Shown: positions 43,510-52,669 of the stretch, in pieces | Position numbering within the stretch: position 1 is the first letter of the stretch | Layout: each line of letters opens with the position of its first letter | Assembly (NCBI RefSeq): GCF_048541825.1 | Contig: NZ_CP183332.1 | Location: forward strand, 310,001 to 374,000 | Length of the DNA stretch: 64,000 bases | Reading direction: 5' to 3' | Source: Caulobacter sp048541825 | Lineage (GTDB): Bacteria; Pseudomonadota; Alphaproteobacteria; Caulobacterales; Caulobacteraceae | Made by a program: the position numbers and the translations under genes | The notes under the pieces: generated by a model | Database searches by the model: none | What the model saw: only the letters and a program-made list of their open reading frames with translations | Told to the model about the DNA's origin: nothing

Positions 43510-46026
43510 TTAGAACTTCGCCCGCAGGGTCACGCCGTAGGTGCGTGGCGCGCCGAGGAAGGCGTCATAGGTCAGCGTGTCATTGGCCGGCACATAGGTC
43601 GCGTTGGTGGCGCTGAGGCCCGACGAGCCCTGCAGGAAGGCGTTGAAGCCGACCTGGGTGTACTCTTCGTCGAGGATGTTCTGGCCCCACAGTTCCACGG
43701 TCCAGGCTTCGCTGGCGGCGCCGAAGCCGATCCGGGCGTTGACCACGGTATAGGCTTCCTGCGTCTTTGGCGGGAACAGGTCCGAACCGGTGATGTAGTC
43801 CGACGAGTACTTGGCGCCGATGTTGAAGCGGGCGCGGTAGTTGTCGCCCACCGGACGCTCATAGGTCATCGAGCCCGAGGCCGAATATTCCGGCGCCAGC
43901 GACAGGCGGTTGCCCGGCAGCTGCGACAGGGCGTTGGTCGGATCGTTGGGGATCTTCTGATCGCCGTACTCGGTCTTGGCGTAGGTGAAGCCGCTCTGAA
44001 CGGTCAGGCCGCGCACCGGGGTGAACCACAGGAAGTCGGCGTCGACGCCCTGCGAAACCACTTCGGGGATCGAACGCACGGCGAACGAGGTGCCCAGGAA
44101 GGTGTTGAGCTGGAAGTCGGTGAACTTCTGGTAGAACGCGGTGAAGTTGAGCAGCACCGAGCGGTTGAACAGGGTGTTCTTCAGGCCGATTTCATAGCTG
44201 TCGACGAACTCCGCCGGGAACGAGGTGTCGAGCACCGGCACGACGCCCTGGCCGCCGCTGGGCAGGCCGGTCGAGGATTGAGCGCGGTCCAGGTTGAAAC
44301 CGCCGCCCTTGTAGCCGTGCGCGAACGAGGCGTAGCTGAACACTTCAGGCGAGAAGCGATAGGCCGCCTTGATCGTGCCCGACCATTCCTTGTCGGTGCG
44401 CTCCTGGTGGGTGCCGCGGTTATTGAACAGCGGGTTGGCCCAAGGCAGGCAGAGGTTGCCGACGATGGTCGGGGTGGCCGCTGCGCCGACGATGCCGGCG
44501 ATACGGCCCTGACCGGCCGGGGTCAAAGCGAAGCCGCAGCCGACGCCGCCGTCGGTGATCGTCTGGTAGGCGTCGACGTCCTTGCTTTCCGAGCTGTAGC
44601 GAAGGCCAGCGGTGATGCCGAAGGCTTCGGTGAACTGGAAGGTGTTGTTCGTGAACAGGGCGATGGTCTTGGAGCGCTGGGCGTAGGTGTCCACCAGGCC
44701 CTTGCCCGGGGTGAACGTGGTGTTCGGCGCGCGGCCGGTCAGGAGCGCGACGAAGTTGGCGATGCCGGCCGGGTTGGCGGCCGAACGCGACAACAGGCGA
44801 CCCAGATACTGCTCGTAGTCATTGCCGTAGAGGAAGTTGGCGCCGGTATCGAGCTTTTCGTCGGCCAGGAAGGCGCCGACCAGCCAGTCCAGCTTTTCGG
44901 TCTTGCCGGCCAGGCGCAGTTCCTGGGTGTAGGTCGTGAACTCGCTGAAGTTGGTGCCGTCCTTGTTGCGGTAAGCCAGGTCGGCGGTGGTGAAGTCGCT
45001 GTCCTGGCCGTTATCGGTGCGCCAGTTGCGGATGGCCGTGACCGAGGTCAGTTCGCCGATCGGCAGGGTGATGTTGCCTTCCAGCGAAACGCCCATGTCC
45101 TCGATGGACGACGGGGCGCCGCGGTTCGAATAGGCGATGCGGTCATAGGGCTTGGCGGGCGAGGCCAGAACGGCGCCGCCATTGACGAGGGCCAGGATGC
45201 CCGAGGTCGCACCAGTGCGGATCTGCACGGCGCCACAGCAGTTTTCGTCGCGCTTGGTGTAGTCGCCGATCAGCTTGAAGGTCGCGCTATCGTCCGGGAC
45301 GAACAGCAGCTGGCCGCGCACGGTGTAGAAGCCCTGGTCGGAGTCCTCGTTGCGCTTGCTGGGGCCCTTGCCGGTGATGACGTCGTTGTAGCCGTCACGC
45401 TCGCGCGCGGCGACATACAGGCGGCCGGCCAGGGTCTCGGTGCCAAACAGCGGCCCGGTCACCGAGGCCGACAGGCCGTGGGCGTTGAAGTTGCCGATGG
45501 TGGCTTCGGCATTGGCCCCGAAGCCGAACTCCGGCTCCTTGGTGACGATGTTGATGACGCCGGCCGAGGTGTTCTTGCCAAACAGGGTGCCTTGCGGACC
45601 CTTCAGGACTTCGATGCGGTCCATTTCGCCCAGATCGCCGAACGACACGCCGTTGCGAGGACGATAGACGCCGTCGATCACGATACCGACCGAGCTTTCC
45701 AGGCCGGGGTTGTCGCCGACGGTGCCGACGCCGCGCACGCGGGCGGTGGTCGAGGCTTCCGACGTGGTCGAGGTCACGGTCAGGCCGGGGGTCAGGATCG
45801 TCAGATCCTTGATGTCCTTGACGCCGGTGTCTTGCAGCAGCTTGGCGCCGACGGCGGTCACGACGACCGGCACGTCCTGCAGGTTCTGCTCGCGCTTCTG
45901 GGCGGTGACGACGATGCTGTCGACGGTGGGGATGTCAGTTTCCTGGGCCGCGACGGCTCCAGCGGTGGACAGACCGGCGAGCACGACGGCAGACGCCGTG
46001 CCGCAAAGCACCTGGGTAAAGCGCAT
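43510..46026 (-). CDS. TonB-dependent receptor, FecA-like/large type
   Basis: 838 aa outer-membrane receptor. Sec signal at about 1-27 (AVAA), TonB box DSIVVTAQKR at about 36-45, plug with VRGVGTVGDNPGLESSVGIVIDGVY and VLKGPQGTLFGKNTSAG, and a barrel ending YGVTLRAKF with the terminal Phe. Highly typical of the Caulobacterales/Sphingomonadales type of unknown cargo. It probably has its own promoter; a palindrome about 75-90 bases upstream is operator-like. Confidence 0.96.
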   Translation of the reverse strand: MRFTQVLCGTASAVVLAGLSTAGAVAAQETDIPTVDSIVVTAQKREQNLQDVPVVVTAVGAKLLQDTGVKDIKDLTILTPGLTVTSTTSEASTTARVRGVGTVGDNPGLESSVGIVIDGVYRPRNGVSFGDLGEMDRIEVLKGPQGTLFGKNTSAGVINIVTKEPEFGFGANAEATIGNFNAHGLSASVTGPLFGTETLAGRLYVAARERDGYNDVITGKGPSKRNEDSDQGFYTVRGQLLFVPDDSATFKLIGDYTKRDENCCGAVQIRTGATSGILALVNGGAVLASPAKPYDRIAYSNRGAPSSIEDMGVSLEGNITLPIGELTSVTAIRNWRTDNGQDSDFTTADLAYRNKDGTNFSEFTTYTQELRLAGKTEKLDWLVGAFLADEKLDTGANFLYGNDYEQYLGRLLSRSAANPAGIANFVALLTGRAPNTTFTPGKGLVDTYAQRSKTIALFTNNTFQFTEAFGITAGLRYSSESKDVDAYQTITDGGVGCGFALTPAGQGRIAGIVGAAATPTIVGNLCLPWANPLFNNRGTHQERTDKEWSGTIKAAYRFSPEVFSYASFAHGYKGGGFNLDRAQSSTGLPSGGQGVVPVLDTSFPAEFVDSYEIGLKNTLFNRSVLLNFTAFYQKFTDFQLNTFLGTSFAVRSIPEVVSQGVDADFLWFTPVRGLTVQSGFTYAKTEYGDQKIPNDPTNALSQLPGNRLSLAPEYSASGSMTYERPVGDNYRARFNIGAKYSSDYITGSDLFPPKTQEAYTVVNARIGFGAASEAWTVELWGQNILDEEYTQVGFNAFLQGSSGLSATNATYVPANDTLTYDAFLGAPRTYGVTLRAKF

Positions 46027-46099
46027 TTCCTACCTCAGTTCGTTGTGCCGCGAGCGCTTGCATCGCCTGCGGCTGTTTTTGATTGGATCCACCCGAACG

Positions 46100-46117
46100 C
46101 GTGTTCGAATTGACACG
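46100..46117. promoter_or_regulatory. Inverted repeat before the TonB receptor gene
   Basis: CGTGT-TCGAATTG-ACACG, 5-bp arms with an 8-base spacer, 74-91 bases upstream of the receptor start. Could be a regulator site (LacI-like spacing); short arms leave chance possible. Confidence 0.35.
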
Positions 46118-46284
46118 AAACGGTTACGGAGCACGGACAGCCAGAGCAAGTTAAAACCCTTACAGACAAAAGGATCTGGAAGGTCTGTTGCCGAGAAGCG
46201 ACACGGGTTGCTCGCCATTCCCAACCTTGCAAGACGTGGCGAGCGAGGCTTGCCAGACGGGGCTGGCGGGCTCATTTGCGACCC

Positions 46285-47748
46285 ATGACCGTATCGCCCG
46301 CCTACCGCCCCGATCCGCAGTTTATGGCCCTGGGGCGCGACTTCGCCGATCCGGTCGCCCCGGCCGACTTTCCAATGACCCGCCTGCGCTACCGAAATAA
46401 TCGTGCAGCGGCCACGGTGGGTCTGCAGGGCCTGTCGGACGCCGAATGGCTCGCCGCGTTCGGCCGCTTCCAGCCGCTCCCCGGCAATCAGCCTCAGCCG
46501 CTGGCGATGCGCTATCACGGCCATCAGTTCCGCAGCTACAATCCCGACCTTGGCGATGGCCGGGGCTTTCTGTTCGCCCAGCTTCGAGAGGCGGCGATTG
46601 CCCCAGGCAAGACGGGCCGCCTGCTCGACCTGGCCACCAAGGGCTCGGGCCAGACGCCGTGGTCGCGGCAGGGCGACGGCCGGCTGACCCTGAAGGGCGG
46701 CATGCGCGAAATCCTCGCGGCGAGTTTTCTGGAGGCCCTGGGCGTTCCCACCTCACGGGCATTGTCGCTGGTCGAAACCGGTGAGGCGCTGCAGCGCGGC
46801 GACGAGCCCAGTCCCACCCGCTCGGCGGTGCTGACCCGCCTGTCGCACAGCCACATCCGGTTCGGGACCTTCCAGCGCCAGGCCTATCTGGAACGCCCCG
46901 ACCTGATCACCGTGCTGGTCGATCACGCGGTCGAGACCTATTACCCGCACTTGGCCGACCAGCCCGACCGGCCGGCGGTGCTGATGCGGGCGGTGGTCGA
47001 GGCCAGCGCGAACCTCCTTTCCGGCTGGATGTCGGCGGGCTTCGTGCATGGCGTGCTCAACACCGACAACATGGTCGTGACCGGCGAGAGCTTCGACTAC
47101 GGTCCGTGGCGGTTTCTGCCGCGCAACGATCCGAATTTCACCGCCGCCTATTTCGACCACTCGGGGCTCTACAGCTTTGGCCGCCAGCCCGAGGCGGTGT
47201 TCTGGAACCTGCAGCAGTTGGCCGCCTGCCTCACCCTGGTGACGGATCAGGCCGGACTTCTGGCCGCCCTGAACGGCTTTTCCGACGCCTATCGCGACGC
47301 CCTGGGCGGGGCGATGCTGCGGCGTCTGGCCCTGAAGCCGCGCGACCCCCAGGCCGATATCGCGCTGGTCAGCTCAGCCTTCAAGGCGCTGGCCGGCGGC
47401 GGCGACGCGCTGCGGTGGGAGCCGTTCTTCTTCGACTGGTTCGGCGGCGCAGCCTCGGAGGGCCGCGCCATGGCCGGCCCCCGCGCGGGCCTCTATGAGC
47501 AGGACGCCTTCGCCGATTTCCGTCGTCGTCTGGCGGACTTCGAGCCGGATCGGCCAGAGCGCCTCGAGCATGCAGTGTTCGCGCGCCCGGAGCCCGAGGA
47601 ACTGCTGATCGAGGAGGTCGAAGCCCTGTGGGCGCCGATCGCCGCGGACGACGACTGGTCTGCCCTCCGGGCCAAGCTCGACCGGATTGAGGAAGCCAGG
47701 CAGGCCTACGGGTTTCCGGGTCCCGGTGACAAAAACAACGCCGTCTGA
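46285..47748 (+). CDS. selO: Protein adenylyltransferase SelO
   Basis: 487 aa pseudokinase-fold enzyme that AMPylates proteins and guards redox state. Motifs: AMRYHGHQF, TKGSGQTPWSRQGDGRLTLKGGMRE with K119 and E142, and HGVLNTDNMV with the metal-binding Asn. No C-terminal Sec/Cys is present, normal in most bacterial forms. Start: ATG 46285 is 9 bases inside an open frame from a TTG and gives the usual N terminus. Stands alone, divergent from the TonB receptor gene. Confidence 0.95.
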   Translation: MTVSPAYRPDPQFMALGRDFADPVAPADFPMTRLRYRNNRAAATVGLQGLSDAEWLAAFGRFQPLPGNQPQPLAMRYHGHQFRSYNPDLGDGRGFLFAQLREAAIAPGKTGRLLDLATKGSGQTPWSRQGDGRLTLKGGMREILAASFLEALGVPTSRALSLVETGEALQRGDEPSPTRSAVLTRLSHSHIRFGTFQRQAYLERPDLITVLVDHAVETYYPHLADQPDRPAVLMRAVVEASANLLSGWMSAGFVHGVLNTDNMVVTGESFDYGPWRFLPRNDPNFTAAYFDHSGLYSFGRQPEAVFWNLQQLAACLTLVTDQAGLLAALNGFSDAYRDALGGAMLRRLALKPRDPQADIALVSSAFKALAGGGDALRWEPFFFDWFGGAASEGRAMAGPRAGLYEQDAFADFRRRLADFEPDRPERLEHAVFARPEPEELLIEEVEALWAPIAADDDWSALRAKLDRIEEARQAYGFPGPGDKNNAV

Positions 47749-47837
47749 ACTTTTCCGTGCGGGTCCGGAACAATTGTCACGGTTCGGGCTTACTGGTCTG
47801 CATCGTGCCGAACGGTGAGGCTTTGCGGAGAGACTCC

Positions 47838-47975
47838 ATGCGCTTCTTCCAATCGATCTTTCAGCCCGTGATGCTGGTCGGCGCCGTCGCCATGTCGTTT
47901 ATCGGTGCGCTCGGCATACCGGGCTGCGCGCGCGCCATCAGCGAATGCCTCAGCGAGGGCCGCGAGGTCGCCTGA
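47838..47975 (+). CDS. Small hypothetical protein with hydrophobic segment
   Basis: 45 aa. A hydrophobic stretch of about 20 residues (VMLVGAVAMSFIGALGIPG) could be a membrane helix or signal, followed by CARAISECLSEGREVA. GGAG lies 9 bases before the ATG at 47838; the frame is open 27 codons upstream but without a good start context. Downstream of selO, convergent with the AlkZ-like gene. No family recognised. Confidence 0.45.
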   Translation: MRFFQSIFQPVMLVGAVAMSFIGALGIPGCARAISECLSEGREVA

Positions 47976-48005
47976 GGTCGTTTCGGTTCGGCCTAGCCAG
48001 ACCCG

Positions 48006-49211
48006 TCAGACCTTCAATTCAGCCGTCAGGGCGTGGGCCAGGTCGCCTCGTTCAGCGACGGCCACGTCCGACAGACCCAGCCACTGCGCCATCAGCCGTA
48101 GCTCCTGCGCCAGGGCTGCCGCCGTCTCGCCATCGGCGGCCGGCTCGGCGTGGGCGGCCTGGACCATCAGCCGGCCCGCCTTTCGGTCGGCCTTCAGGTC
48201 GACCCGGGCGGTCAGGGTCTCGCCCTGCAGGAACGGGAGCACATAATAGCCGTGTGTGCGCAGGTGGGCGGGGGTGTAGATTTCCAGCCGGATGCGGGCG
48301 TCGAAGATCCGTTCGGTGCGCTCGCGAAACCAGATCAGGTTGTCGAACGGCGAGAGCAGGGCGCGGGCCTCGATCCTGCGGGGCCGCGCAGCCCCGGCGG
48401 CGACATAGGCCGTCTGGTCCCAGCCCTCGACCTGGGCGGGGATCAGTACGCCGTCCTCGACCAGCTCGGCGATGCGGGCGCGGCTCTCGACGGGACCCAT
48501 GCGGAAATAGTCGCGCAGGTCGCGCTCGGTGGCCACGCCCATGGCCCCGGCGGCGCGGGCGAGCAGGGCGCGGTGGGCGTCCTCGCGGCGGGGCGTCGGG
48601 GTCTCGATCAGCGACGCGGGCAGCACTTGGTCTGGCGTGCCATAGACCCGCTCGAAGCCGGCGCGGCGGGTGACGGTGGTCAGTTCGCCGATCCAGAACA
48701 GGCATTCGACAGCGCGCTTGGACTCGCTCCAGCCCCACCAGCCGCCGGGGCCCTTCTTGGCGCCGATCTCCAGCTCGCCGGCTGAAAGCGGGCCGCGCCG
48801 GCGGATCTCGTCCAGGGCCTGGGCGATCAGGTCGGGATGGCTGTCGAGAAATTTGGCCACGCCCTTCCAGACACCCACCCCGGCCTTGGCGTCGGCCATT
48901 CGCCAGCGCAGCAGCGGATGCAGGTCATGCGGCATCAGCGACGCCTCGTGGCCCCAGTATTCGACCAGGGCGGGCGTCTTGCCCCAGGCGACGTCTTCCA
49001 ACAGCGTGCGCGGATAGTCGCCCAGCCGCGAGAACAGCGGCAGGTAGTGCGAGCGCGACACCACATTGACCGAGTCGATCTGCAGCAGACCCAGGGTCTC
49101 GATCGTCGAAAGCATGTGACGCCGTCCCGGCGCGGCGGGGCGCGCCTTGCCAAACCCCTGCGCCGCCAGCGCCATGCGTCGCGCCGTCCTGGCGGAGAGC
49201 TTCTCGGTCAT
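48006..49211 (-). CDS. YcaQ/AlkZ-like winged-helix protein (crosslink-repair DNA glycosylase family)
   Basis: 401 aa. Three tandem winged-helix domains of the HTH_42 type; LLQIDSVNVVSRSHYLPLFSRLGDY holds the Q-hydrophobic-D motif that catalyses glycosidic bond cleavage in Streptomyces AlkZ and E. coli YcaQ, which unhook interstrand crosslinks. The RRMALAAQGF start is typical. The open frame extends upstream to 50135 across the epimerase gene on the other strand; ATG 49211 is the true start. It lies divergent from the epimerase. Confidence 0.88.
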   Translation of the reverse strand: MTEKLSARTARRMALAAQGFGKARPAAPGRRHMLSTIETLGLLQIDSVNVVSRSHYLPLFSRLGDYPRTLLEDVAWGKTPALVEYWGHEASLMPHDLHPLLRWRMADAKAGVGVWKGVAKFLDSHPDLIAQALDEIRRRGPLSAGELEIGAKKGPGGWWGWSESKRAVECLFWIGELTTVTRRAGFERVYGTPDQVLPASLIETPTPRREDAHRALLARAAGAMGVATERDLRDYFRMGPVESRARIAELVEDGVLIPAQVEGWDQTAYVAAGAARPRRIEARALLSPFDNLIWFRERTERIFDARIRLEIYTPAHLRTHGYYVLPFLQGETLTARVDLKADRKAGRLMVQAAHAEPAADGETAAALAQELRLMAQWLGLSDVAVAERGDLAHALTAELKV

Positions 49212-49316
49212 GGCCAAGTTTGAGCATCGCCCGGCCCGATCGCGCAAGTCGACCCGCATGGGAGCGCTACCCATCGGGCTTGCGCGCGATCCGGAAAACG
49301 CCCTACCGATGCCGCC

Positions 49317-50165
49317 ATGATCGTTCTTGAAAACGGCGCGGCGCGCCTTGAGCTGCTCCCGGATGTCGGCGGCGCTGTCGCGGGATTCACCGTCTCTGGT
49401 CGGGATATCCTGCGGCCTATGGCCCGGGGCGCGACCGATCCGCTGGACGTCTCCAGCTTTCCGCTGGTCCCGTTCTGCAACCGCATTCCGCACGGCCGGT
49501 TCACCTTCCAGGGCCAAGAGCGCGTTCTGAAGCCGAACCTCGGCGATCATCCCCACCCGCTGCACGGCCAGGGCTGGCGCCACCCCTGGGCCGTCGACGC
49601 CGCCAATGGCGCCCAGGCGCTGCTGTCCTATGACCACGCGCCCTCCGACTGGCCGTGGGCCTATCGCGCCGAGCAGCGCTTCGTCCTGGGCGAAAACCGT
49701 CTGCGCCTGGAGCTGTCGGTGACCAATACGGGCGATACGCCCATGCCCGCCGGCCTTGGCTTCCACCCCTATTTCCCCCTGCGTCCGGGCGAGGCGCTCA
49801 AGGCGTCGGTCGATGGCGTCTGGATGATCGATCAGGACGTGCTGCCGACGGTGCGTCACCAGGGTGTCTGGGGGCCAGACTGGGCCCACGGCGCGGGTGT
49901 CGAAGGCCACGCGACCCTGATCGACCACTGCTACACCGGCTGGGACCAGCGGGCCGAACTCGGCGCGTCCGGCCTGCCGACCACCACGATCACCGCCTCG
50001 CCCGAGTGCCGTTGGCTGCATGTCTATGCACCGCCGGGCCATGACTTCTACTGCGTCGAACCCTGCGCCAGCCGGCCCGATCCGTTCGGCGAGGGGGAGA
50101 CCGGCATGGTGACCCTGGCGCCGGGTCAGAGCCACGCGATCTGGATGCAGATCGCGACGGGCTAG
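49317..50165 (+). CDS. Aldose 1-epimerase (mutarotase) family protein
   Basis: 282 aa. Pattern PHGRFTFQGQ, HPHPLHGQGWRHPW (substrate/catalytic His region) and GLGFHPYFPL with the conserved His, ending with catalytic Glu in the FYCVEPC region. Galactose mutarotase-like beta-sandwich, probably cytoplasmic; the exact sugar is unknown. Divergent from the AlkZ-like gene; a large hairpin follows its stop. Confidence 0.9.
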   Translation: MIVLENGAARLELLPDVGGAVAGFTVSGRDILRPMARGATDPLDVSSFPLVPFCNRIPHGRFTFQGQERVLKPNLGDHPHPLHGQGWRHPWAVDAANGAQALLSYDHAPSDWPWAYRAEQRFVLGENRLRLELSVTNTGDTPMPAGLGFHPYFPLRPGEALKASVDGVWMIDQDVLPTVRHQGVWGPDWAHGAGVEGHATLIDHCYTGWDQRAELGASGLPTTTITASPECRWLHVYAPPGHDFYCVEPCASRPDPFGEGETGMVTLAPGQSHAIWMQIATG

Positions 50166-50193
50166 CCCGAGGCCGCCCTGATCGTCCGCATGG

Positions 50194-50257
50194 GTGGGAA
50201 GCTGGCGCCTAGAATCCCTCTCTCACAGAGAGAGGGGTTCCAAGGGCCGCTTCCCAC
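50194..50257. terminator. Nested hairpin between convergent genes
   Basis: Outer arms GTGGGAAGC / GCTTCCCAC (50194-50202 and 50249-50257) enclose a 9-bp hairpin CCCTCTCTC-ACA-GAGAGAGGG (50216-50236). It lies between the epimerase and the transglycosylase and may end both transcripts; it also resembles the other interspersed repeats. Confidence 0.5.
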
Positions 50258-50293
50258 TCCAAAGACACCCTCGGAAGGTCCGCTATCCGCCCC

Positions 50294-51586
50294 CTAGCTC
50301 AGCCCCGCCTGGGCCTTGAGCCGCTGGACCATATCCATCGACAGATAGCCGTCCGCCGGCAGCTGGCGGCTCTGCTGCCAGGCGCGTAGGGCCTTGCGGC
50401 TGCCGGCGCCGATTACGCCGTCGGGGGCACCGGGGTCGAAGCCCAGGCGAGCCAGGGCGATCTGGGCGGCCATGCGGTCCGACAGCGACAGCGGCGCCTC
50501 GACGGGCCAGGCGGCGACCAGCGGCCCGCCGCCTGCGAAGCGGTCGGCCAGCAAGCCGATGCCCAGGGCATAGGAGGTGGAGTTGTTGTATTTGCGGATC
50601 GCGAAGTGGTTGGGCAGGGCCAGGAAGGCCGGGCCAAAGGCGCCGGCCGGCAGGATCAGGCCGGCGGGCGATGCGGCGTCGGCGGCGGTCCAGGGCAGGC
50701 CGTCGGCGCGGCGTACGCCCCTGGCTTCCCACCACGACGGCAGTTCGCGCGGCCCTTCCGACAGGCCGTAGTCGAAGCCCGCCGGCAGGATCACTTCCCT
50801 GGCCCAGCCGACGCCGGGCTTCCAGCCGCCCTTGGCCAGCAGATTGGCGGCCGAGGCCAGGGAATCGGCGTCCGAGCCCCAGATGTCGCGCTTGCCGTCG
50901 CCGTCGGCGTCGACAGCGGTGGTGCGATAGTTGCTGGGCAGGAACTGGGTCTGGCCCATGGCCCCGGCCCACGAGCCCTTGAGCTGGGCGCGGGGGACCT
51001 CGCCCGAATCGATGATCTGCAGGGCCGCGATCAGCTCGCCCTCGGCCCAACCGCGGCGGCGGCCGTCGGCGGCCAGGCTGACCATCGAGCGCACGACGTC
51101 GAAATCACCCTGGATCTTGCCGAAGGCCGATTCCATCGCCCAGACGGCCATCAGGATGTCGCGCGGCACGCCATAGCGGCTCTCGACTTCCGGCAGGAAG
51201 GCCAGCTCGGTACGCTTGCGGCGGCCCACAGCGACGCGGTCGTCGCTGATCACGCCCTTGATATAGTCGCCCACCGGCTTGGAGAATTCCGGCTGGCGGC
51301 CGTCCAGGCTGATGACCCTGGGGTCGGGCGTCACGCCGCCCAGTTCACGCTCCAGCAGCTGCCGGGTCAAGCCGGCGGCCTCGGCGCGGACCATGAAATC
51401 GGCCAGCCACGAGTCGAAGCTCAGCTCACCGGCCGGGACGGGCGTGGCGGTCATGGGCGAGGGTGCGCTGCCAGTCGGTGTCGGCACGGCCGTGGGCATC
51501 GCCGAGACGAGCGAGGTCAGCGGCCCCTGCGGGGACGTATCCGCGCAGCCGGCCAGCAGGAGAACGAGAAAGAAGCGACGATCCAT
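50294..51586 (-). CDS. Lytic murein transglycosylase B-type lipoprotein with PG-binding domain
   Basis: 430 aa. Lipobox at LLAGCADTS, so an outer-membrane-anchored lipoprotein made by the Lgt pathway. The SLT domain carries the catalytic Glu in MAVWAMESAFGKIQGDFDVV, with the family pattern ALQIIDSGEVPRAQLKGSWAGAMGQTQF. A C-terminal peptidoglycan-binding helix set (LGFDPGAPDGVIGAGSRKALRAWQ) gives wall attachment. It cleaves glycan strands with 1,6-anhydro-MurNAc formation. Length and layout match the MltB (TIGR02283-like) group. Confidence 0.94.
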   Translation of the reverse strand: MDRRFFLVLLLAGCADTSPQGPLTSLVSAMPTAVPTPTGSAPSPMTATPVPAGELSFDSWLADFMVRAEAAGLTRQLLERELGGVTPDPRVISLDGRQPEFSKPVGDYIKGVISDDRVAVGRRKRTELAFLPEVESRYGVPRDILMAVWAMESAFGKIQGDFDVVRSMVSLAADGRRRGWAEGELIAALQIIDSGEVPRAQLKGSWAGAMGQTQFLPSNYRTTAVDADGDGKRDIWGSDADSLASAANLLAKGGWKPGVGWAREVILPAGFDYGLSEGPRELPSWWEARGVRRADGLPWTAADAASPAGLILPAGAFGPAFLALPNHFAIRKYNNSTSYALGIGLLADRFAGGGPLVAAWPVEAPLSLSDRMAAQIALARLGFDPGAPDGVIGAGSRKALRAWQQSRQLPADGYLSMDMVQRLKAQAGLS

Positions 51587-51777
51587 GGGCGCAGGCTACC
51601 GGCATCCGGGTGAACTCTTCAATCACAAGGCCGACAGAGCGGTGAAGTTCCGCTCCGGGGCCTTGGAGCCGTTGACTCTGCGCCCCGCCTTGCCTATACG
51701 CCCTCCCTCCGAAACATCCCGGATGGTCCGGTCGCCCAATGGCGCGCCGAGCTTGTCCGCTGAGTATAGAGACGGTC

Positions 51778-51903
51778 ATGAAGGTTCGTAGCTCGCTGAA
51801 GTCGCTCAAGTCGCGCCACCGCGACTGCAAGTTGGTCCGCCGTAAGGGCGTGGTCTACATCATCAACAAGACCGACCCGCGCTTCAAAGCCAAGCAGGGC
51901 TGA
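51778..51903 (+). CDS. rpmJ: 50S ribosomal protein L36, zinc-free form
   Basis: 41 aa: [16 protein letters not shown] then [20 protein letters not shown] and KAKQG. The C-x2-C ... C-x4-H zinc set of the standard form is missing (only one Cys remains), so it is the C-minus (YkgO-like) type. Too short for most ORF filters. A perfect 10-bp hairpin follows the stop. Confidence 0.93.
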
Positions 51904-51908
51904 TGCCG

Positions 51909-51933
51909 AAGCCTTTCCTAAGAGGAAAGGCTT
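51909..51933 (+). terminator. Hairpin after rpmJ
   Basis: Perfect 10-bp stem AAGCCTTTCC / GGAAAGGCTT with a TAAGA loop, 5 bases after the rpmJ stop; CTTCTTC follows, a weak T-run. Confidence 0.6.
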
Positions 51934-51952
51934 CTTCGCCTTGGAGAAGAGC

Positions 51953-52606
51953 GTGACGGGCGCCGAAACCGGCATCCACTTTGAGCTGTCACGCTCTGCC
52001 GTGCCTCCCAGAGCGCTGCTCTGGGATGTCGGCAATGTCATCGTGCGCTGGAATCCGCGCACGCTCTTCGCAAAGATTTTCAAGGAACCCGCCGAACTCG
52101 ACGGGTTCCTTTTGCGTGTCTGCACCATGGACTGGCACGGCGAGACCGACCGGGGCCTGTCGTTCGCCGACAACATCGCCCGGCTGACGCCGCTGCATCC
52201 CCACTATGCCGAGCAGATCGCCGCCTGGTGGGACCGCTGGCCGGAAATGTTCTCGGGTGCGATTTCCGAGACTGAAGCCGTGATGGACGATCTGTCCGCG
52301 CGGGGTGTCCCGCAGTTTGGCCTGACCAACATGTCGAGCGAGGCCTGGCCCGGCGTCCAGGCGATGAGCCCGGTGTTCGGACACTTCCGGGACGTGATCG
52401 TCTCGGCCGAGGAAGGCGTCATCAAGCCCGAGCGGCGGATCTACGAGATCGTGCTGGAGCGAACGGGGCTGACGCCCGGCGACCTGCTGTTCGTGGATGA
52501 CAACGCGGCCAATATCGCCGCCGCCGACGCGATGGGATTCCATACACATCTGTTCACAGATCCGGCGGCCCTGCGGCCGATGATTCAGGCGCACGGCCTG
52601 TTGTGA
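51953..52606 (+). CDS. HAD-superfamily hydrolase (YihX-like)
   Basis: 217 aa. Motif I ALLWDVGNVIVRW (D-x-G-N, as in YihX-like phosphatases), motif II LTNMSSE, Lys in GVIKPERRIYEIV and motif IV LLFVDDNAANI. Subfamily IA phosphatase with a helical cap at about 35-95; sugar phosphates are typical substrates. GTG start chosen because GGAGAAG lies 3-8 bases upstream; an in-frame TTG 12 bases earlier is also possible. Confidence 0.88.
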   Translation: MTGAETGIHFELSRSAVPPRALLWDVGNVIVRWNPRTLFAKIFKEPAELDGFLLRVCTMDWHGETDRGLSFADNIARLTPLHPHYAEQIAAWWDRWPEMFSGAISETEAVMDDLSARGVPQFGLTNMSSEAWPGVQAMSPVFGHFRDVIVSAEEGVIKPERRIYEIVLERTGLTPGDLLFVDDNAANIAAADAMGFHTHLFTDPAALRPMIQAHGLL

Positions 52607-52669
52607 GCGATGAGCGTCGCGCCTATGGTCCGCGACCCAATTCCACCCCTGTCTGAAGAGCTTTCCGTC

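Noticed and set aside
48006..50135. 709-codon ORF as a fusion upstream of the AlkZ-like protein
   Set aside because: The upper part is antisense to the aldose epimerase; the AlkZ-like protein starts at 49211 with a family-like N terminus.
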